Positions 33,859 through 43,008 of a DNA stretch of 64,000 bases are shown piece after piece. How positions within the stretch are numbered: the first letter of the stretch is position 1; each line of letters starts with the position of its first letter. The DNA lies in NCBI GenBank assembly GCA_018613035.1, contig JAGGRA010000019.1, positions 1 through 64,000 on the forward strand, given 5' to 3'. A program made the position numbers and the translations under genes. This DNA is from Pseudomonas sp. ISL-84. Lineage in GTDB: Bacteria; Bacillota; Bacilli; Bacillales; Cytobacillaceae. The notes below the pieces were generated by a model. That model was not told where the DNA came from, made no database searches, and saw only the letters and a program-made list of their open reading frames with translations.

Positions 33859-35619
33859 ATGGGTAAAGGAAAGGTAATAGTTGTCGGCGGCGGATTAGCC
33901 GGTTTAATGGCGACAATTAAAGTTGCAGAATCAGGGACTCCGGTTGAATTATTTTCGTTAGTGCCGGTTAAACGTTCTCACTCTGTTTGTGCCCAGGGCG
34001 GTATTAACGGAGCAGTAAATACAAAAGGAGAAGGAGATTCTCCTTATATTCATTTTGACGATACAATCTATGGCGGTGACTTTTTGGCAAACCAGCCGCC
34101 TGTTAAAGCAATGGCAGAAGCTGCACCAGGAATCATTCATTTATTTGACCGAATGGGTGTTATGTTTAACCGTACACCTGAAGGATTACTTGACTTCCGA
34201 CGCTTTGGTGGAACACAGCATCACCGTACAGCATTCGCTGGTGCTACAACTGGCCAGCAGCTGCTTTATGCGATGGACGAGCAGGTTCGCCGCCATGAAG
34301 TTGCCGGTTTGGTAACAAAGTATGAAGGATGGGAATTCTTAGGGGTAGTGATCGATGATGATGGAGCTTGTAAAGGTGTCGTTGCCCAGAACCTGACTTC
34401 AATGGAAATTAAATCCTTCGCTGCAGATGCAGTTATTATGGCTTCGGGCGGACCGGGGATTATTTTCGGTAAATCAACTAACTCTGTCATTAACACTGGC
34501 TCAGCTGCTTCGATCGTTTATCAGCAAGGTGTCTATTATGCAAATGGAGAATTTATACAAATTCATCCAACTGCCATTCCGGGAGATGATAAGCTCCGCC
34601 TTATGAGTGAATCAGCCCGCGGTGAAGGTGGACGAGTTTGGACATATAAAGATGGTAAACCTTGGTACTTCCTTGAGGAGAAATATCCTGCCTATGGAAA
34701 CCTGGTGCCACGTGATATTGCTACACGTGAAATCTTTGACGTGTGCGTTAACCAAAAGCTTGGTATTAATGGAGAAAACATGGTTTACCTGGATCTTTCC
34801 CATAAGGACCCTAAGGAACTTGATATTAAGCTTGGCGGAATCATTGAAATTTATGAGAAATTCCAGGGTGAAGACCCTCGTAAGGTTCCAATGAAAATCT
34901 TCCCTGCAGTCCATTATTCCATGGGCGGTCTATGGGTTGATTATGACCAAATGACAAACATTCCTGGCTTGTTCGCTGCAGGTGAGTGTGATTATTCACA
35001 GCACGGTGCAAACCGTTTAGGTGCCAACTCTCTTCTTTCAGCCATTTATGGCGGTATGGTTGCCGGCCCTAATGCAGTAAAATACATCAGCGGTTTGGAT
35101 AAGAGTGCTGAAGATCTTCCTTCATCATTATTTGACCGTTATGTTAAACAGGAAGAAGAAAAGTGGAACAATATTATGTCTCTTGATGGCACAGAGAATG
35201 CCTATGTCCTTCATAAAGAGCTTGGCGAATGGATGACTGATAATGTAACAGTTGTTCGCCATAATGACAGACTTCTAAAGACCGATGAAAAAATTGTTGA
35301 GCTTATGGAGCGATATAAGAACATCAACATTAACGATACGGCGAAGTGGAGCAACCAGGGAGCAAGCTTTACCCGCCAATTGCAGAATATGCTTCAATTG
35401 GCACGCGTTATTACAATCGGTGCATATAACCGTAATGAAAGCCGCGGTGCCCACTATAAGCCTGATTTCCCTGAACGTAATGATGAGGAATTCCTTAAAA
35501 CAACAATGGCGAAGTTTGTAGATGCAAATTCCGCTCCTGAATTCCATTATGCAGATGTAGACGTAAGTTTAATTAAACCGCGTAAGCGTGATTATTCTAA
35601 AAAGAAAGGGGAGAACTAA
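33859..35619 (+). CDS. sdhA: Succinate dehydrogenase flavoprotein subunit
   Basis: A 586-residue flavoprotein that oxidises succinate to fumarate in the TCA cycle. The FAD-binding start reads VIVVGGGLAGLMATIK. The covalent FAD ligand is His41 in KRSHSVCAQGGINGAV. Active-site parts are QIHPTAIPGDDKLRLMSESA followed by RGEGG, and HYSMGGLWVDYDQ. The C-terminal helical domain has the Arg-rich ESRGAHYKPDFPERND. ATG follows AAGGGAGTGAG. sdhB starts three bases downstream of its stop. Confidence 0.98.
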   Translation: MGKGKVIVVGGGLAGLMATIKVAESGTPVELFSLVPVKRSHSVCAQGGINGAVNTKGEGDSPYIHFDDTIYGGDFLANQPPVKAMAEAAPGIIHLFDRMGVMFNRTPEGLLDFRRFGGTQHHRTAFAGATTGQQLLYAMDEQVRRHEVAGLVTKYEGWEFLGVVIDDDGACKGVVAQNLTSMEIKSFAADAVIMASGGPGIIFGKSTNSVINTGSAASIVYQQGVYYANGEFIQIHPTAIPGDDKLRLMSESARGEGGRVWTYKDGKPWYFLEEKYPAYGNLVPRDIATREIFDVCVNQKLGINGENMVYLDLSHKDPKELDIKLGGIIEIYEKFQGEDPRKVPMKIFPAVHYSMGGLWVDYDQMTNIPGLFAAGECDYSQHGANRLGANSLLSAIYGGMVAGPNAVKYISGLDKSAEDLPSSLFDRYVKQEEEKWNNIMSLDGTENAYVLHKELGEWMTDNVTVVRHNDRLLKTDEKIVELMERYKNININDTAKWSNQGASFTRQLQNMLQLARVITIGAYNRNESRGAHYKPDFPERNDEEFLKTTMAKFVDANSAPEFHYADVDVSLIKPRKRDYSKKKGEN

Positions 35620-35622
35620 ACC

Positions 35623-36390
35623 ATGCAAGAAACTAAAGCTAAAACTGTCCGTTTTATAATAAGCCGCCAGGATACTCCTGATTCAGCCCCTTATCAGGAA
35701 GAGTTTGAGCTTGGCTACCGTCCAAATATGAACGTTATATCTGCCCTTATGGAAATCCGCCGTAACCCGGTTAATGTAAAAGGTGAAATGACTACACCGA
35801 TTTCCTGGGATATGAACTGTCTTGAAGAGGTTTGCGGAGCTTGTTCCATGGTGATTAATGGCAAGCCGCGCCAGTCATGTACTGCACTTGTAGACCAGCT
35901 TGAACAGCCAATCCGACTTGAGCCGATGCGCACTTTCCCTGTAGTCCGTGACTTGCAGGTAGACAGAAGCCGTATGTTCGATTCTTTGAAAAAAGTTAAG
36001 GCATGGATTCCGATTGACGGAACTTACGATTTGGGACCAGGACCACGTATGCCTGAAAGAAAACGACAATGGGCATATGAGCTGTCAAAATGCATGACTT
36101 GTGGAGTATGCCTTGAAGCTTGTCCGAATGTAAATAGCAAATCCGATTTCATTGGACCAGCACCTTTATCACAAGTTCGTTTATTCAATGCTCATCCAAC
36201 TGGAGAAATGAATAAAGCGGAACGTCTGGAGCAAATCATGGGTGATGGCGGACTTGCCAATTGCGGTAACTCCCAAAACTGTGTACAGTCCTGCCCGAAA
36301 GGCATTCCTTTAACAACTTCCATTGCGGCACTTAACCGTGATACAACATTCCAGTCTTTCAAAAATTTCTTTGGAAGTGACCAGATTTAA
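35623..36390 (+). CDS. sdhB: Succinate dehydrogenase iron-sulfur subunit
   Basis: A 255-residue subunit with three Fe-S centres linking SdhA to SdhC. The 2Fe-2S site is in CLEEVCGACSMVINGKPRQSC. The 4Fe-4S site begins CMTCGVCLEACP and the last cluster uses CVQSCPKGIP. ATG follows AAAGGGGAGAA. It closes sdhCAB and is followed by a strong terminator. Confidence 0.98.
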   Translation: MQETKAKTVRFIISRQDTPDSAPYQEEFELGYRPNMNVISALMEIRRNPVNVKGEMTTPISWDMNCLEEVCGACSMVINGKPRQSCTALVDQLEQPIRLEPMRTFPVVRDLQVDRSRMFDSLKKVKAWIPIDGTYDLGPGPRMPERKRQWAYELSKCMTCGVCLEACPNVNSKSDFIGPAPLSQVRLFNAHPTGEMNKAERLEQIMGDGGLANCGNSQNCVQSCPKGIPLTTSIAALNRDTTFQSFKNFFGSDQI

Positions 36391-36398
36391 CATTACAG

Positions 36399-36432
36399 AA
36401 AACCCCTTTCCATTTTGGAGAGGGGTTTTTTA
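36399..36432 (+). terminator. sdhCAB terminator
   Basis: AAAACCCCTTTCC and GGAGAGGGGTTTTTT pair around a short loop, nine bases after the sdhB stop. Confidence 0.87.
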
Positions 36433-36488
36433 AGCTGTATTTTTATCATTTGTTTCTTTGGGTTGCTAACTAAATTTAATCACTGAGA

Positions 36489-36690
36489 TGATTGGAGTGG
36501 AAGTGCGAGATTCTCGAAAATGCTATCGCACTTTCTTCATGCGGTATTCATTCGAGGATGCTTATTCAATGTCCTGCGGGAGCAGCATACCAAGGGAGAC
36601 CCCGCAGACGCAGAGCGTCGAGGAGCGTCGGTAGCCCCGTTGTTTCGCTGAGTTGCAACGGAAATCAACGTGCTGAATTAATTTAGAGTC
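36489..36690 (+). repeat. Family B intergenic repeat, copy 2
   Basis: It starts TGATTGGAGTGGAAGTGCGA, carries GTCCTGCGGGAGCAGC and AAGGGAGACCCCGCAG, then GCGTCGAGGAGCGTCGG, and ends GCTGAATTAATTTAGAGTC. It is a near full-length family B copy between sdhB and the thioesterase gene. Confidence 0.8.
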
Positions 36691-36717
36691 ATTACCTTTT
36701 AAATCGGCGCTGAAGGG

Positions 36718-36774
36718 TTTTCAAATAATTCGAAAAACACTATAATAAAATAAAACAGAGTGAATGCTCATTCA
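36718..36774 (+). promoter_or_regulatory. Promoter and 14-bp palindromic operator of the thioesterase gene
   Basis: TTTTCA (36718-36723), 17-bp spacer, TATAAT (36741-36746). The palindrome TGAATGCTCATTCA (36761-36774) lies at the expected start region. Its arms match FadR half-sites (TGAATG/CATTCA), but the spacing is 4 bp shorter than the fadR operator. Confidence 0.72.
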
Positions 36775-36794
36775 TAAAATCGGGAGGAAACACC

Positions 36795-37259
36795 ATGGGA
36801 AAATTAAACTATATAGACGATTTTAAAACATGGGAAGAAGAATTCATCTTTTTTCATCCCGTTAAGGTGCGCTTTTCTGAAACAGATATGTTTGGACATT
36901 TGAACAATACTGTTCCTTTCACATATTATGAAGAAGCGAGGATTGAATTCTTTAAAAGCAAAGGATTTATGCAGGATTGGGTAAAACCAGATAACGAAAC
37001 AATCCCGGTTGTTGCGGACCTTCAATGCGATTTTTTAAGTCAGGTATTCTTTGATGAAGAGATCAAAATATATGTCAAGGCTGCTGCCATCGGAAATTCT
37101 TCTGTCGATCTGCACTATATGGGCAAGAAACCAGATGGATCAATTTGTTTTGCTGGCAGAGGGACGATGGTGCAGATATCCAAGAAGAACGGCAAAGGTG
37201 TCCCGTGGACTGAAGAGATGAAAGAATTGCTGAAGAGCGGAGTGAAAGTACGAGCCTAG
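36795..37259 (+). CDS. ysmA: Acyl-CoA thioesterase, hotdog fold (YsmA-like)
   Basis: A 154-residue 4HBT-type thioesterase. The conserved start of the catalytic region reads VRFSETDMFGHLNNTVPFTY, where the Asp in ETDMFGHLNN is the usual catalytic residue. It hydrolyses acyl-CoA or a related thioester; the natural substrate is unknown. The palindrome upstream suggests control together with fatty-acid degradation. GGGAGG precedes ATG. Position between sdhB and gerE matches B. subtilis ysmA. Confidence 0.88.
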   Translation: MGKLNYIDDFKTWEEEFIFFHPVKVRFSETDMFGHLNNTVPFTYYEEARIEFFKSKGFMQDWVKPDNETIPVVADLQCDFLSQVFFDEEIKIYVKAAAIGNSSVDLHYMGKKPDGSICFAGRGTMVQISKKNGKGVPWTEEMKELLKSGVKVRA

Positions 37260-37312
37260 CGGCTCAAAGACATATTTTTAAAAATAACTTTCTCCTTTAT
37301 GTAAATATAGTC

Positions 37313-37340
37313 ACTTCAGCACTTTTGCTGACATATGATA
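37313..37340 (+). promoter_or_regulatory. Sigma-K-type promoter of gerE
   Basis: AC (37313-37314), 17-bp spacer, CATATGATA (37332-37340), matching the sigma-K -10 pattern CATANNNTA. gerE is a known sigma-K gene. Confidence 0.78.
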
Positions 37341-37405
37341 TGGTGACTAAATATATACCCATCCCGCGGTTCATAGCTGGCGAAAGGCAAGGAGGGTTAC
37401 AATAC

Positions 37406-37630
37406 TTGAAGGAGAATGAATATACTCACAAGCCGTTACTCACCAAACGAGAAAGAGAAGTATTCGAATTGTTAGTACAAGACAAAACAACAAGGGAAAT
37501 CGCTGGTGAATTGTTTATAAGCGAAAAAACGGTTCGGAACCACATTTCCAATGCCATGCAAAAGCTTGGTGTAAAGGGGCGTTCACAAGCTGTTGTAGAG
37601 CTCCTTCGAATGGGAGAGCTAGAACTTTAA
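37406..37630 (+). CDS. gerE: Spore coat regulator GerE
   Basis: A 74-residue LuxR-type DNA-binding protein, the exact length of B. subtilis GerE. Nearly the whole sequence is the helix-turn-helix: KPLLTKREREVFELLVQDKT, TTREIAGELFISEKTVRNHI and GVKGRSQAVVELLRMGELEL. It acts late in the mother cell, controlling coat genes with sigma-K. A longer frame exists, but TTG 37406 lies about nine bases behind AAGGAGGG and gives the family length. A sigma-K-like promoter precedes it. Confidence 0.97.
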   Translation: MKENEYTHKPLLTKREREVFELLVQDKTTREIAGELFISEKTVRNHISNAMQKLGVKGRSQAVVELLRMGELEL

Positions 37631-37635
37631 TCTAG

Positions 37636-37661
37636 ACCGGCTATCCTTCTGGGATGCCGGT
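37636..37661 (+). terminator. Hairpin after gerE
   Basis: ACCGGC-ATCC pairs with GGAT-GCCGGT (one bulged base). The T-run does not follow at once, so termination is likely but not certain. Confidence 0.5.
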
Positions 37662-37840
37662 TAACACATTTATATGGGTTTTTTTAAGGCAGGGATTTAT
37701 TTCTGTCTTGAAATTTGTGCCGAAAAAGGTGAAAATAAATGCACAAGGGCAAAAAATTAACCTTTATTTAAAGAGTATATAGTATCTTAATTTCGATAAT
37801 GTTTAGTTCTGGGCACCATCGATCAGTTTGAGTCCTTTAG

Positions 37841-37869
37841 CCAATAGGCGGGTGCCTGGCGCTTTTCTT
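37841..37869 (+). repeat. Family A repeat, right-end fragment
   Basis: TAGGCGGGTGCCTGGCGCTTTTCTT matches the right end of the copy between sdhC and sdhA. It lies just before the MarR-type gene; bases 37662-37840 hold nothing else I can assign. Confidence 0.65.
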
Positions 37870-37903
37870 TAAATCGTAAAAGCTGAAATGGGAGTGTTTA
37901 TGA

Positions 37904-38362
37904 ATGAAGCTTGAAGATCCTAAAACAAACGAAATACATGATGTTGTGGCTGACATAGAAAAAGACCTAAGATACATATCCGGTATAATCAAGCAAAAAG
38001 GACGGGAAATCTTAAGTGATTTTACAATCACACCGCCGCAATTCGTAGCATTGCAATGGCTTTTTGAAGAAGGCGATATGACTATAGGCGAGCTCTCAAA
38101 TAAAATGTATCTTGCCTGCAGCACGACAACAGACCTGGTTGACCGCATGGAAAAGAACAATCTGGTAAAAAGGGTCAAAGATCCAAACGATCGGAGAGTA
38201 GTCCGCATCCAACTGTTGGAAGAAGGCGAACGGATTATTGAAGAGGTTATTAAGAAGAGGCAGGAATACTTGAAAGAAGTTCTAAAGGACTTCACAAACG
38301 AAGAGGTATTGTTCCTTAAAGATAACTTAATGAAGTTACATCAAGATATGCGCATAGAATGA
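37904..38362 (+). CDS. ysmB: MarR-family regulator (YsmB-like)
   Basis: A 152-residue winged-helix repressor of the MarR family. The DNA-binding core (about 45-115) reads [40 protein letters not shown] and the wing with [21 protein letters not shown]- and C-terminal helices would form the dimer. Ligand and targets are unknown. It lies 10 bp upstream of racE, suggesting cotranscription, as with B. subtilis ysmB-racE. Confidence 0.9.
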   Translation: MKLEDPKTNEIHDVVADIEKDLRYISGIIKQKGREILSDFTITPPQFVALQWLFEEGDMTIGELSNKMYLACSTTTDLVDRMEKNNLVKRVKDPNDRRVVRIQLLEEGERIIEEVIKKRQEYLKEVLKDFTNEEVLFLKDNLMKLHQDMRIE

Positions 38363-38372
38363 GGCGGTACGT

Positions 38373-39167
38373 TTGAAAGAACCTATAGGAATTATTGACT
38401 CCGGAGTTGGAGGCTTAACTGTCGCGAAAGAAATTATGCGGCAGCTGCCAAATGAAGACATTGTTTACCTCGGTGACACGGCCCGCTGTCCCTACGGCCC
38501 TCGCAGTGGAGATGAGGTTAAAGCTTTTACATGGCAAATGACTCAGTATTTATTAGGAAAAAATATTAAGATGCTTGTAATCGCATGTAATACAGCTACA
38601 GCAGTAGCGCTCGAAGAAATTCGCCGGGAACTGTCCATCCCTGTTATTGGTGTTATTTTTCCTGGTGCAAGATCAGCCATTAAAGTAACGCAAAACAATA
38701 CAATCGGTGTTATCGGAACGGAAGGTACGGTCAAGAGCAGAGCCTATGAAAAAGCCTTGATTCAAATTAACAGTAAATCGATCGTTCACAGTCTCGCATG
38801 TCCAAAGTTTGTTCCGCTTGTTGAAAGCGGGGAATATGAAGGGCCTGTTGCTAAAAAAATAGTGGCTGAAACACTGCACCCCTTAAAAGGCAGAGGAATG
38901 GATACACTTATTCTTGGATGTACACATTACCCTCTTTTAGAGCCGATTATTAAAAATGTTATGGGAAAAGACGTAAAGGTAATTAGTTCTGGTGAAGAAA
39001 CCGCAAGGGAAGCAAGTACCATTCTCCATCATCACGGATTACTGAAGGAGAACCTTGAAGAACCCGAATATAAATTTTTTACAACAGGATCCACTGCAAT
39101 TTTTTCAAAAATTGCATCCAAATGGCTTAAAATACCTGTGAATAAAGCAGAAAAAATGACGCTTTAA
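38373..39167 (+). CDS. racE: Glutamate racemase
   Basis: A 264-residue racemase that makes D-glutamate for peptidoglycan. The substrate loop is [16 protein letters not shown] (Asp near residue 9) and the two catalytic cysteines lie in [14 protein letters not shown] (near 72) and [13 protein letters not shown] (near 183). The start is TTG behind GAGGCGG. Length and motifs are standard. It follows the MarR-type gene by 10 bp and ends at its own terminator. Confidence 0.97.
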   Translation: MKEPIGIIDSGVGGLTVAKEIMRQLPNEDIVYLGDTARCPYGPRSGDEVKAFTWQMTQYLLGKNIKMLVIACNTATAVALEEIRRELSIPVIGVIFPGARSAIKVTQNNTIGVIGTEGTVKSRAYEKALIQINSKSIVHSLACPKFVPLVESGEYEGPVAKKIVAETLHPLKGRGMDTLILGCTHYPLLEPIIKNVMGKDVKVISSGEETAREASTILHHHGLLKENLEEPEYKFFTTGSTAIFSKIASKWLKIPVNKAEKMTL

Positions 39168-39182
39168 CTTTTAAAGTCCTGC

Positions 39183-39220
39183 AAACACCTTCTAATCGTA
39201 TTATTACAGAAGGTGTTTTT
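39183..39220 (+). terminator. racE terminator
   Basis: AAACACCTTCT and AGAAGGTGTTTTT pair around a 14-nt AT-rich loop. Confidence 0.8.
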
Positions 39221-39305
39221 CGATTTTCTTTAAGGTTACAATGAAAAGAAAGCTTTGGTATCATGAAATGTGAAATACAAAAAACTAATTGAGTTGGTGA
39301 TCGAT

Positions 39306-41447
39306 TTGCTGGCACAAGCTGAAAACTATTTGAATGAGTATTTTGGATATACCTCATTCCGTCCAGGACAAAAGGAGATAATCCAAAATATTATTGGACA
39401 AACCAATACCCTAGGAATTCTTCCGACAGGAGGCGGAAAGTCAATCTGTTTCCAAATTCCCGCTCTTGTACTCCCCGGAACGGCCATCGTCATTTCTCCG
39501 TTAATCTCCTTAATGAAAGATCAGGTAGATGCCCTATTGACTGCCGGAATCCCTGCTGCTTATATCAACAGTTCATTGTCTGCTGATGAGTACCAAAACA
39601 TAATGGCTGGAATACGTCATGGCGAATATAAGCTTGTTTATGTCGCGCCGGAACGGTTCGATTCACACTCGTTTTTAGAGCTGTTAAATGAAGTGCCTAT
39701 CAGTGAAATTGTTTTTGATGAGGCTCATTGCATTTCGCAATGGGGCCATGATTTCAGGCCAAGCTACCGTTCTGTTGTCAGCCAGCTTGGCAGCCTGAAT
39801 CAGAAACCTGTGGTCGCTGCATTGACTGCAACCGCGACACGGGATGTGGCGGATGATATTCGAAGGCTATTAAATATTGGCGAGGAAGATACTTTTATTA
39901 CCGGTTTTGCACGGGAAAACCTGGCTTTTCAAGTAATGAAGGGTGTTAATAAAAGAGATTTTATTATTCAATGCCTTGAAAAACACAAAAATGAAGCGGG
40001 CATCATCTATACTTCCAGCCGCAGGGAAACAGACCAGCTTCATCAATTTTTAATAGGAAAGAGCTATTCTGTTGCGAAATACCATGCCGGTTTAAAGGAA
40101 GAAGATCGAAAAAAAGCCCAAGATGCGTTTGTTTATGATGAAGCGGAAATTATGATTGCTACAAATGCGTTTGGGATGGGGATTGACAAATCCAATGTCA
40201 GATATGTTATCCACTATAATCTGCCCCGCAATATTGAAGCCTATTATCAGGAAGCAGGAAGAGCGGGAAGAGACGGAGAGGAGAGCATGTGCTATTTGCT
40301 GTTTGCTCCGCAGGATATTCAACTCCAAAAGTTCCTAATAGAAGAAAGCAATTTGGACCGTCACAAAATGGAGCAGGAATACAGCAAATTAAAGGAAATG
40401 GTGAATTATTGCCATACTGAAAAATGCCTCCAATCCTATATCATTGAATACTTTGATGAGGATGCAGAATCGTTCAGCTGCGGAAAATGCAGCAGCTGTT
40501 TGGATGACCGTAAAAGCATAGATATTACACAGGAAGCTTTAATGATCTTTTCGTGCATTAAACGGATGGGAGAGAGGTTCGGGATTACATTAACCGCTCA
40601 GGTTTTAAGAGGATCCCATAATAAAAGAATCCGCGAAATGAACTTTAATCAGCTATCCACATTCGGGTTATTAAATAACCGTAAGGAAAAAGAGATTGCA
40701 GACATTATGAATTACCTGCTTGCTGAAGGCTTTTTAGCTTTAACGGACGGAAAGTTTCCAACTGTTAAGCTCTCAGCAAATGCGGTTCCGGTTTTAAAAG
40801 GACAGGAAAAGATCGCCATGAAAATTAAAGATCCTGATCTTATGCAGGAAACAGAAGAAAATGATGAACTATTCTCCGTTTTACGCAATTTAAGAAAAAA
40901 GCTCGCAGACGAGGAAAAAGTCCCGCCATATATTGTGTTTGCCGATACTACATTGAAAGAAATGAGCAGGTGCTTCCCTATTAACGAGGAAATGATGCTA
41001 AACATTAAAGGCGTTGGGCAAATGAAGTTTGATAAGTATGGAGAGTACTTTATCGACGAAATTAAAAGCTTTGTTGAGGAACATAAGATTAAGGCTGTCC
41101 CTGTTAAGGAAAAATCGGCAGAGATTGAAGAGCCTCTGGATGACCGCCCCAGTTACCTGATTTCATTTGAATTTTATAAGGATGGGGTACCGATTAGGGA
41201 AATAGCCAAAAAGCGAAACTTTTCACCGATAACGATCCAGGAACATATACTCCGGTCCATAAAAGAAGGCAATACAGTTATATGGTCAGATATTTTTGAT
41301 GATACAGAAGAAAAGCTGGTCATGGAAGCGGTGGATAAAGTTGGAAGGGACAAGCTTAAGCCGATTAAGGAAGAACTTCCTGAAGAAATCGATTATTTCA
41401 AAATAAAAGCTGTGCTGGTTAAGAACGATCTGCAGGAACAAAAATAG
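39306..41447 (+). CDS. recQ: ATP-dependent DNA helicase RecQ
   Basis: About 713 residues. A superfamily 2 helicase with Walker [16 protein letters not shown] (near 38-52) and DEAH in [19 protein letters not shown] (near 138); motif VI reads [12 protein letters not shown] four-cysteine zinc site is in the [18 protein letters not shown] region, then a winged-helix RQC part, an HRDC domain and a C-terminal HTH_40-like tail. The frame opens at GTG 39270, without a ribosome site; TTG 39306 behind GGTGATCGAT gives the family-typical start [14 protein letters not shown]. subtilis has no recQ at this position, so it looks inserted between racE and gerM. Confidence 0.93.
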   Translation: MLAQAENYLNEYFGYTSFRPGQKEIIQNIIGQTNTLGILPTGGGKSICFQIPALVLPGTAIVISPLISLMKDQVDALLTAGIPAAYINSSLSADEYQNIMAGIRHGEYKLVYVAPERFDSHSFLELLNEVPISEIVFDEAHCISQWGHDFRPSYRSVVSQLGSLNQKPVVAALTATATRDVADDIRRLLNIGEEDTFITGFARENLAFQVMKGVNKRDFIIQCLEKHKNEAGIIYTSSRRETDQLHQFLIGKSYSVAKYHAGLKEEDRKKAQDAFVYDEAEIMIATNAFGMGIDKSNVRYVIHYNLPRNIEAYYQEAGRAGRDGEESMCYLLFAPQDIQLQKFLIEESNLDRHKMEQEYSKLKEMVNYCHTEKCLQSYIIEYFDEDAESFSCGKCSSCLDDRKSIDITQEALMIFSCIKRMGERFGITLTAQVLRGSHNKRIREMNFNQLSTFGLLNNRKEKEIADIMNYLLAEGFLALTDGKFPTVKLSANAVPVLKGQEKIAMKIKDPDLMQETEENDELFSVLRNLRKKLADEEKVPPYIVFADTTLKEMSRCFPINEEMMLNIKGVGQMKFDKYGEYFIDEIKSFVEEHKIKAVPVKEKSAEIEEPLDDRPSYLISFEFYKDGVPIREIAKKRNFSPITIQEHILRSIKEGNTVIWSDIFDDTEEKLVMEAVDKVGRDKLKPIKEELPEEIDYFKIKAVLVKNDLQEQK

Positions 41448-41457
41448 CACAAGGGAG

Positions 41458-41482
41458 AGAAGCTCTAATTGGGCTTCTTTTT
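41458..41482 (+). terminator. recQ terminator
   Basis: AGAAGCTC and GGGCTTCT pair (one G-U) with T5 following. The remaining 260 bases before gerM hold no gene and no clear promoter. Confidence 0.75.
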
Positions 41483-41741
41483 GTGTGACTGCAATTTTTA
41501 GAGTTTGTGTTCCCTATAATTAATTTTGGCTAACCTGAAAGGAGAACCTGAGCCTGCTCAGTGCGTAATTGAAGATTCCAAGGATTGAAATGAAAGTAGA
41601 GATGGGCAGTTATCGATGCCTGAATCAAGCGGTTTGTCCAAATTTGTCAAAAATCTATTAACACTTTTCTCCCGAAAGGCGGTCTAAATTACAGATAGGC
41701 TCGTATACATGTAGTACAAACTGTCTCAGGGGGGATTAAAT

Positions 41742-42815
41742 ATGTCTATAAATAAAAAATCGACTATAGTTTCAGCTGTTCTCGTTTCATCCGTTTTATT
41801 ATCAGGGTGCGGATTATTTGGAAGCCAGGGAAAGGAAAAAGTAGATCCGCCAAAAGAAGTAACATATTCTGATGAAGGAGGAAAGGTAGCTGAAGAAACA
41901 AACGGCACAGAAATGGAAACAGCAGAAAACGAAGATGGTGTGGTAGCAAATCTTCAAATTGAGCTTTATTTGATTGATAAAAATGGCTATGTTGTACCAC
42001 AGACGCTGGAGCTTCCGAAAACAAATTCAGTTGCTACACAGGCTTTGGAATACCTGGTAGAAAACGGCCCTGTAACCGACCTGCTTCCTAACGACTTCAG
42101 AGCAGTCCTCCCAGCTGATACAAAGGTTTCAGTCAATATTAAGGATAAAGTTGCTACTGTGGACTTTTCCAAGGAGTTTCAGGAATACGCTCCTGAAGAT
42201 GAAATGAAGATTCTGGAATCTGTTACTTGGACGCTTACGCAATTTGACTCCATTGATAAGGTGAAGCTGACTTTGAACGGGCATGAATTAAAAGAAATGC
42301 CTGTAAATGGAACGCCAATTGCCGCATCAATAAGCAGAGCCAATGGAATTAACATGGACACGACAGAAGTAGTTGATATAACCAATACAAAACCGGTTAC
42401 AGTGTACTACCTTGGCGGGGATGAAGAAAACTATTATTATGTTCCTGTCACAAAACGTGTAAGCAATAAAATGGAAAACAAAGTCGAAGCTGTAGTAACC
42501 GAATTGATTAAAGGGCCAAACTATGCTTCCAATCTGGTAACAGACTTCCTGCCGGATGTTCAGCTGCTTAATGATCCTAAAGTGGAGGATGGAAAAGTCA
42601 CTCTTAACTTTAACGAAAACGTGTTTAGCAGCTTTGAAGATAAAATGATCTCCCAGCATCTGTTGAATGCCCTTGTCCTCTCATTAACTGAACAAAAAGG
42701 GATCGAGAGTGTTGCTGTCACAGTTGATGGAAATGCAGAAATTGTGAATGAGAATGGGGAAAAGTTAACAGAGCCAGTAACACGTCCAGAAAATGTGAAT
42801 ACGGGAAGTTTTTAA
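41742..42815 (+). CDS. gerM: Spore germination lipoprotein GerM
   Basis: A 357-residue lipoprotein with the lipobox LSGC (Cys23), a charged linker and two GerMN domains (about 70-190 and 215-335). Each domain contains an LxxGP-type segment: ALEYLVENGPVTDLLPNDFR and VVTELIKGPNYASNLVTDFL. GerM anchors sporulation machinery across the intermembrane space in B. subtilis and is needed for sporulation and germination. A GGGGGA ribosome site precedes ATG. The upstream region has only a poor sigma-E match. Confidence 0.95.
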   Translation: MSINKKSTIVSAVLVSSVLLSGCGLFGSQGKEKVDPPKEVTYSDEGGKVAEETNGTEMETAENEDGVVANLQIELYLIDKNGYVVPQTLELPKTNSVATQALEYLVENGPVTDLLPNDFRAVLPADTKVSVNIKDKVATVDFSKEFQEYAPEDEMKILESVTWTLTQFDSIDKVKLTLNGHELKEMPVNGTPIAASISRANGINMDTTEVVDITNTKPVTVYYLGGDEENYYYVPVTKRVSNKMENKVEAVVTELIKGPNYASNLVTDFLPDVQLLNDPKVEDGKVTLNFNENVFSSFEDKMISQHLLNALVLSLTEQKGIESVAVTVDGNAEIVNENGEKLTEPVTRPENVNTGSF

Positions 42816-42852
42816 AAAAGCGGATTTTGTTATACTATATAGTAACAGGAAA

Positions 42853-42886
42853 AAGAGGTAGGCATTTATTGCCGCCTCTTCTTTGT
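42853..42886 (+). terminator. gerM terminator
   Basis: AAGAGG-TA-GGCA pairs with TGCC-G-CCTCTT and is followed by CTTTGTT. Confidence 0.65.
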
Positions 42887-42919
42887 TGCAGAAAAACGCA
42901 CTGCGAAATTAAATTGCAG

Positions 42920-42966
42920 TTCCCTTCAAAAATTACAAACCTTTTATACAGAGAAGGGAAGTTTTT
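42920..42966 (+). terminator. Terminator-like hairpin ahead of rph
   Basis: TTCCCTTC (42920-42927) and GAAGGGAA (42953-42960) pair around a 25-nt loop, followed by GTTTTTC. It may back up the gerM terminator or lie in the rph leader. Confidence 0.45.
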
Positions 42967-43008
42967 CTGTTTAAGACGAATGAATGGATATTAAAGGGGG
43001 AATCAGCT

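Noticed and set aside
36492-36686. 64-codon open frame after sdhB
   Set aside because: It coincides with a family B repeat.
41683-41711. Sigma-E promoter of gerM
   Set aside because: TCTAAAT and TATACATG at about the right spacing match the consensus too poorly to report as a feature.
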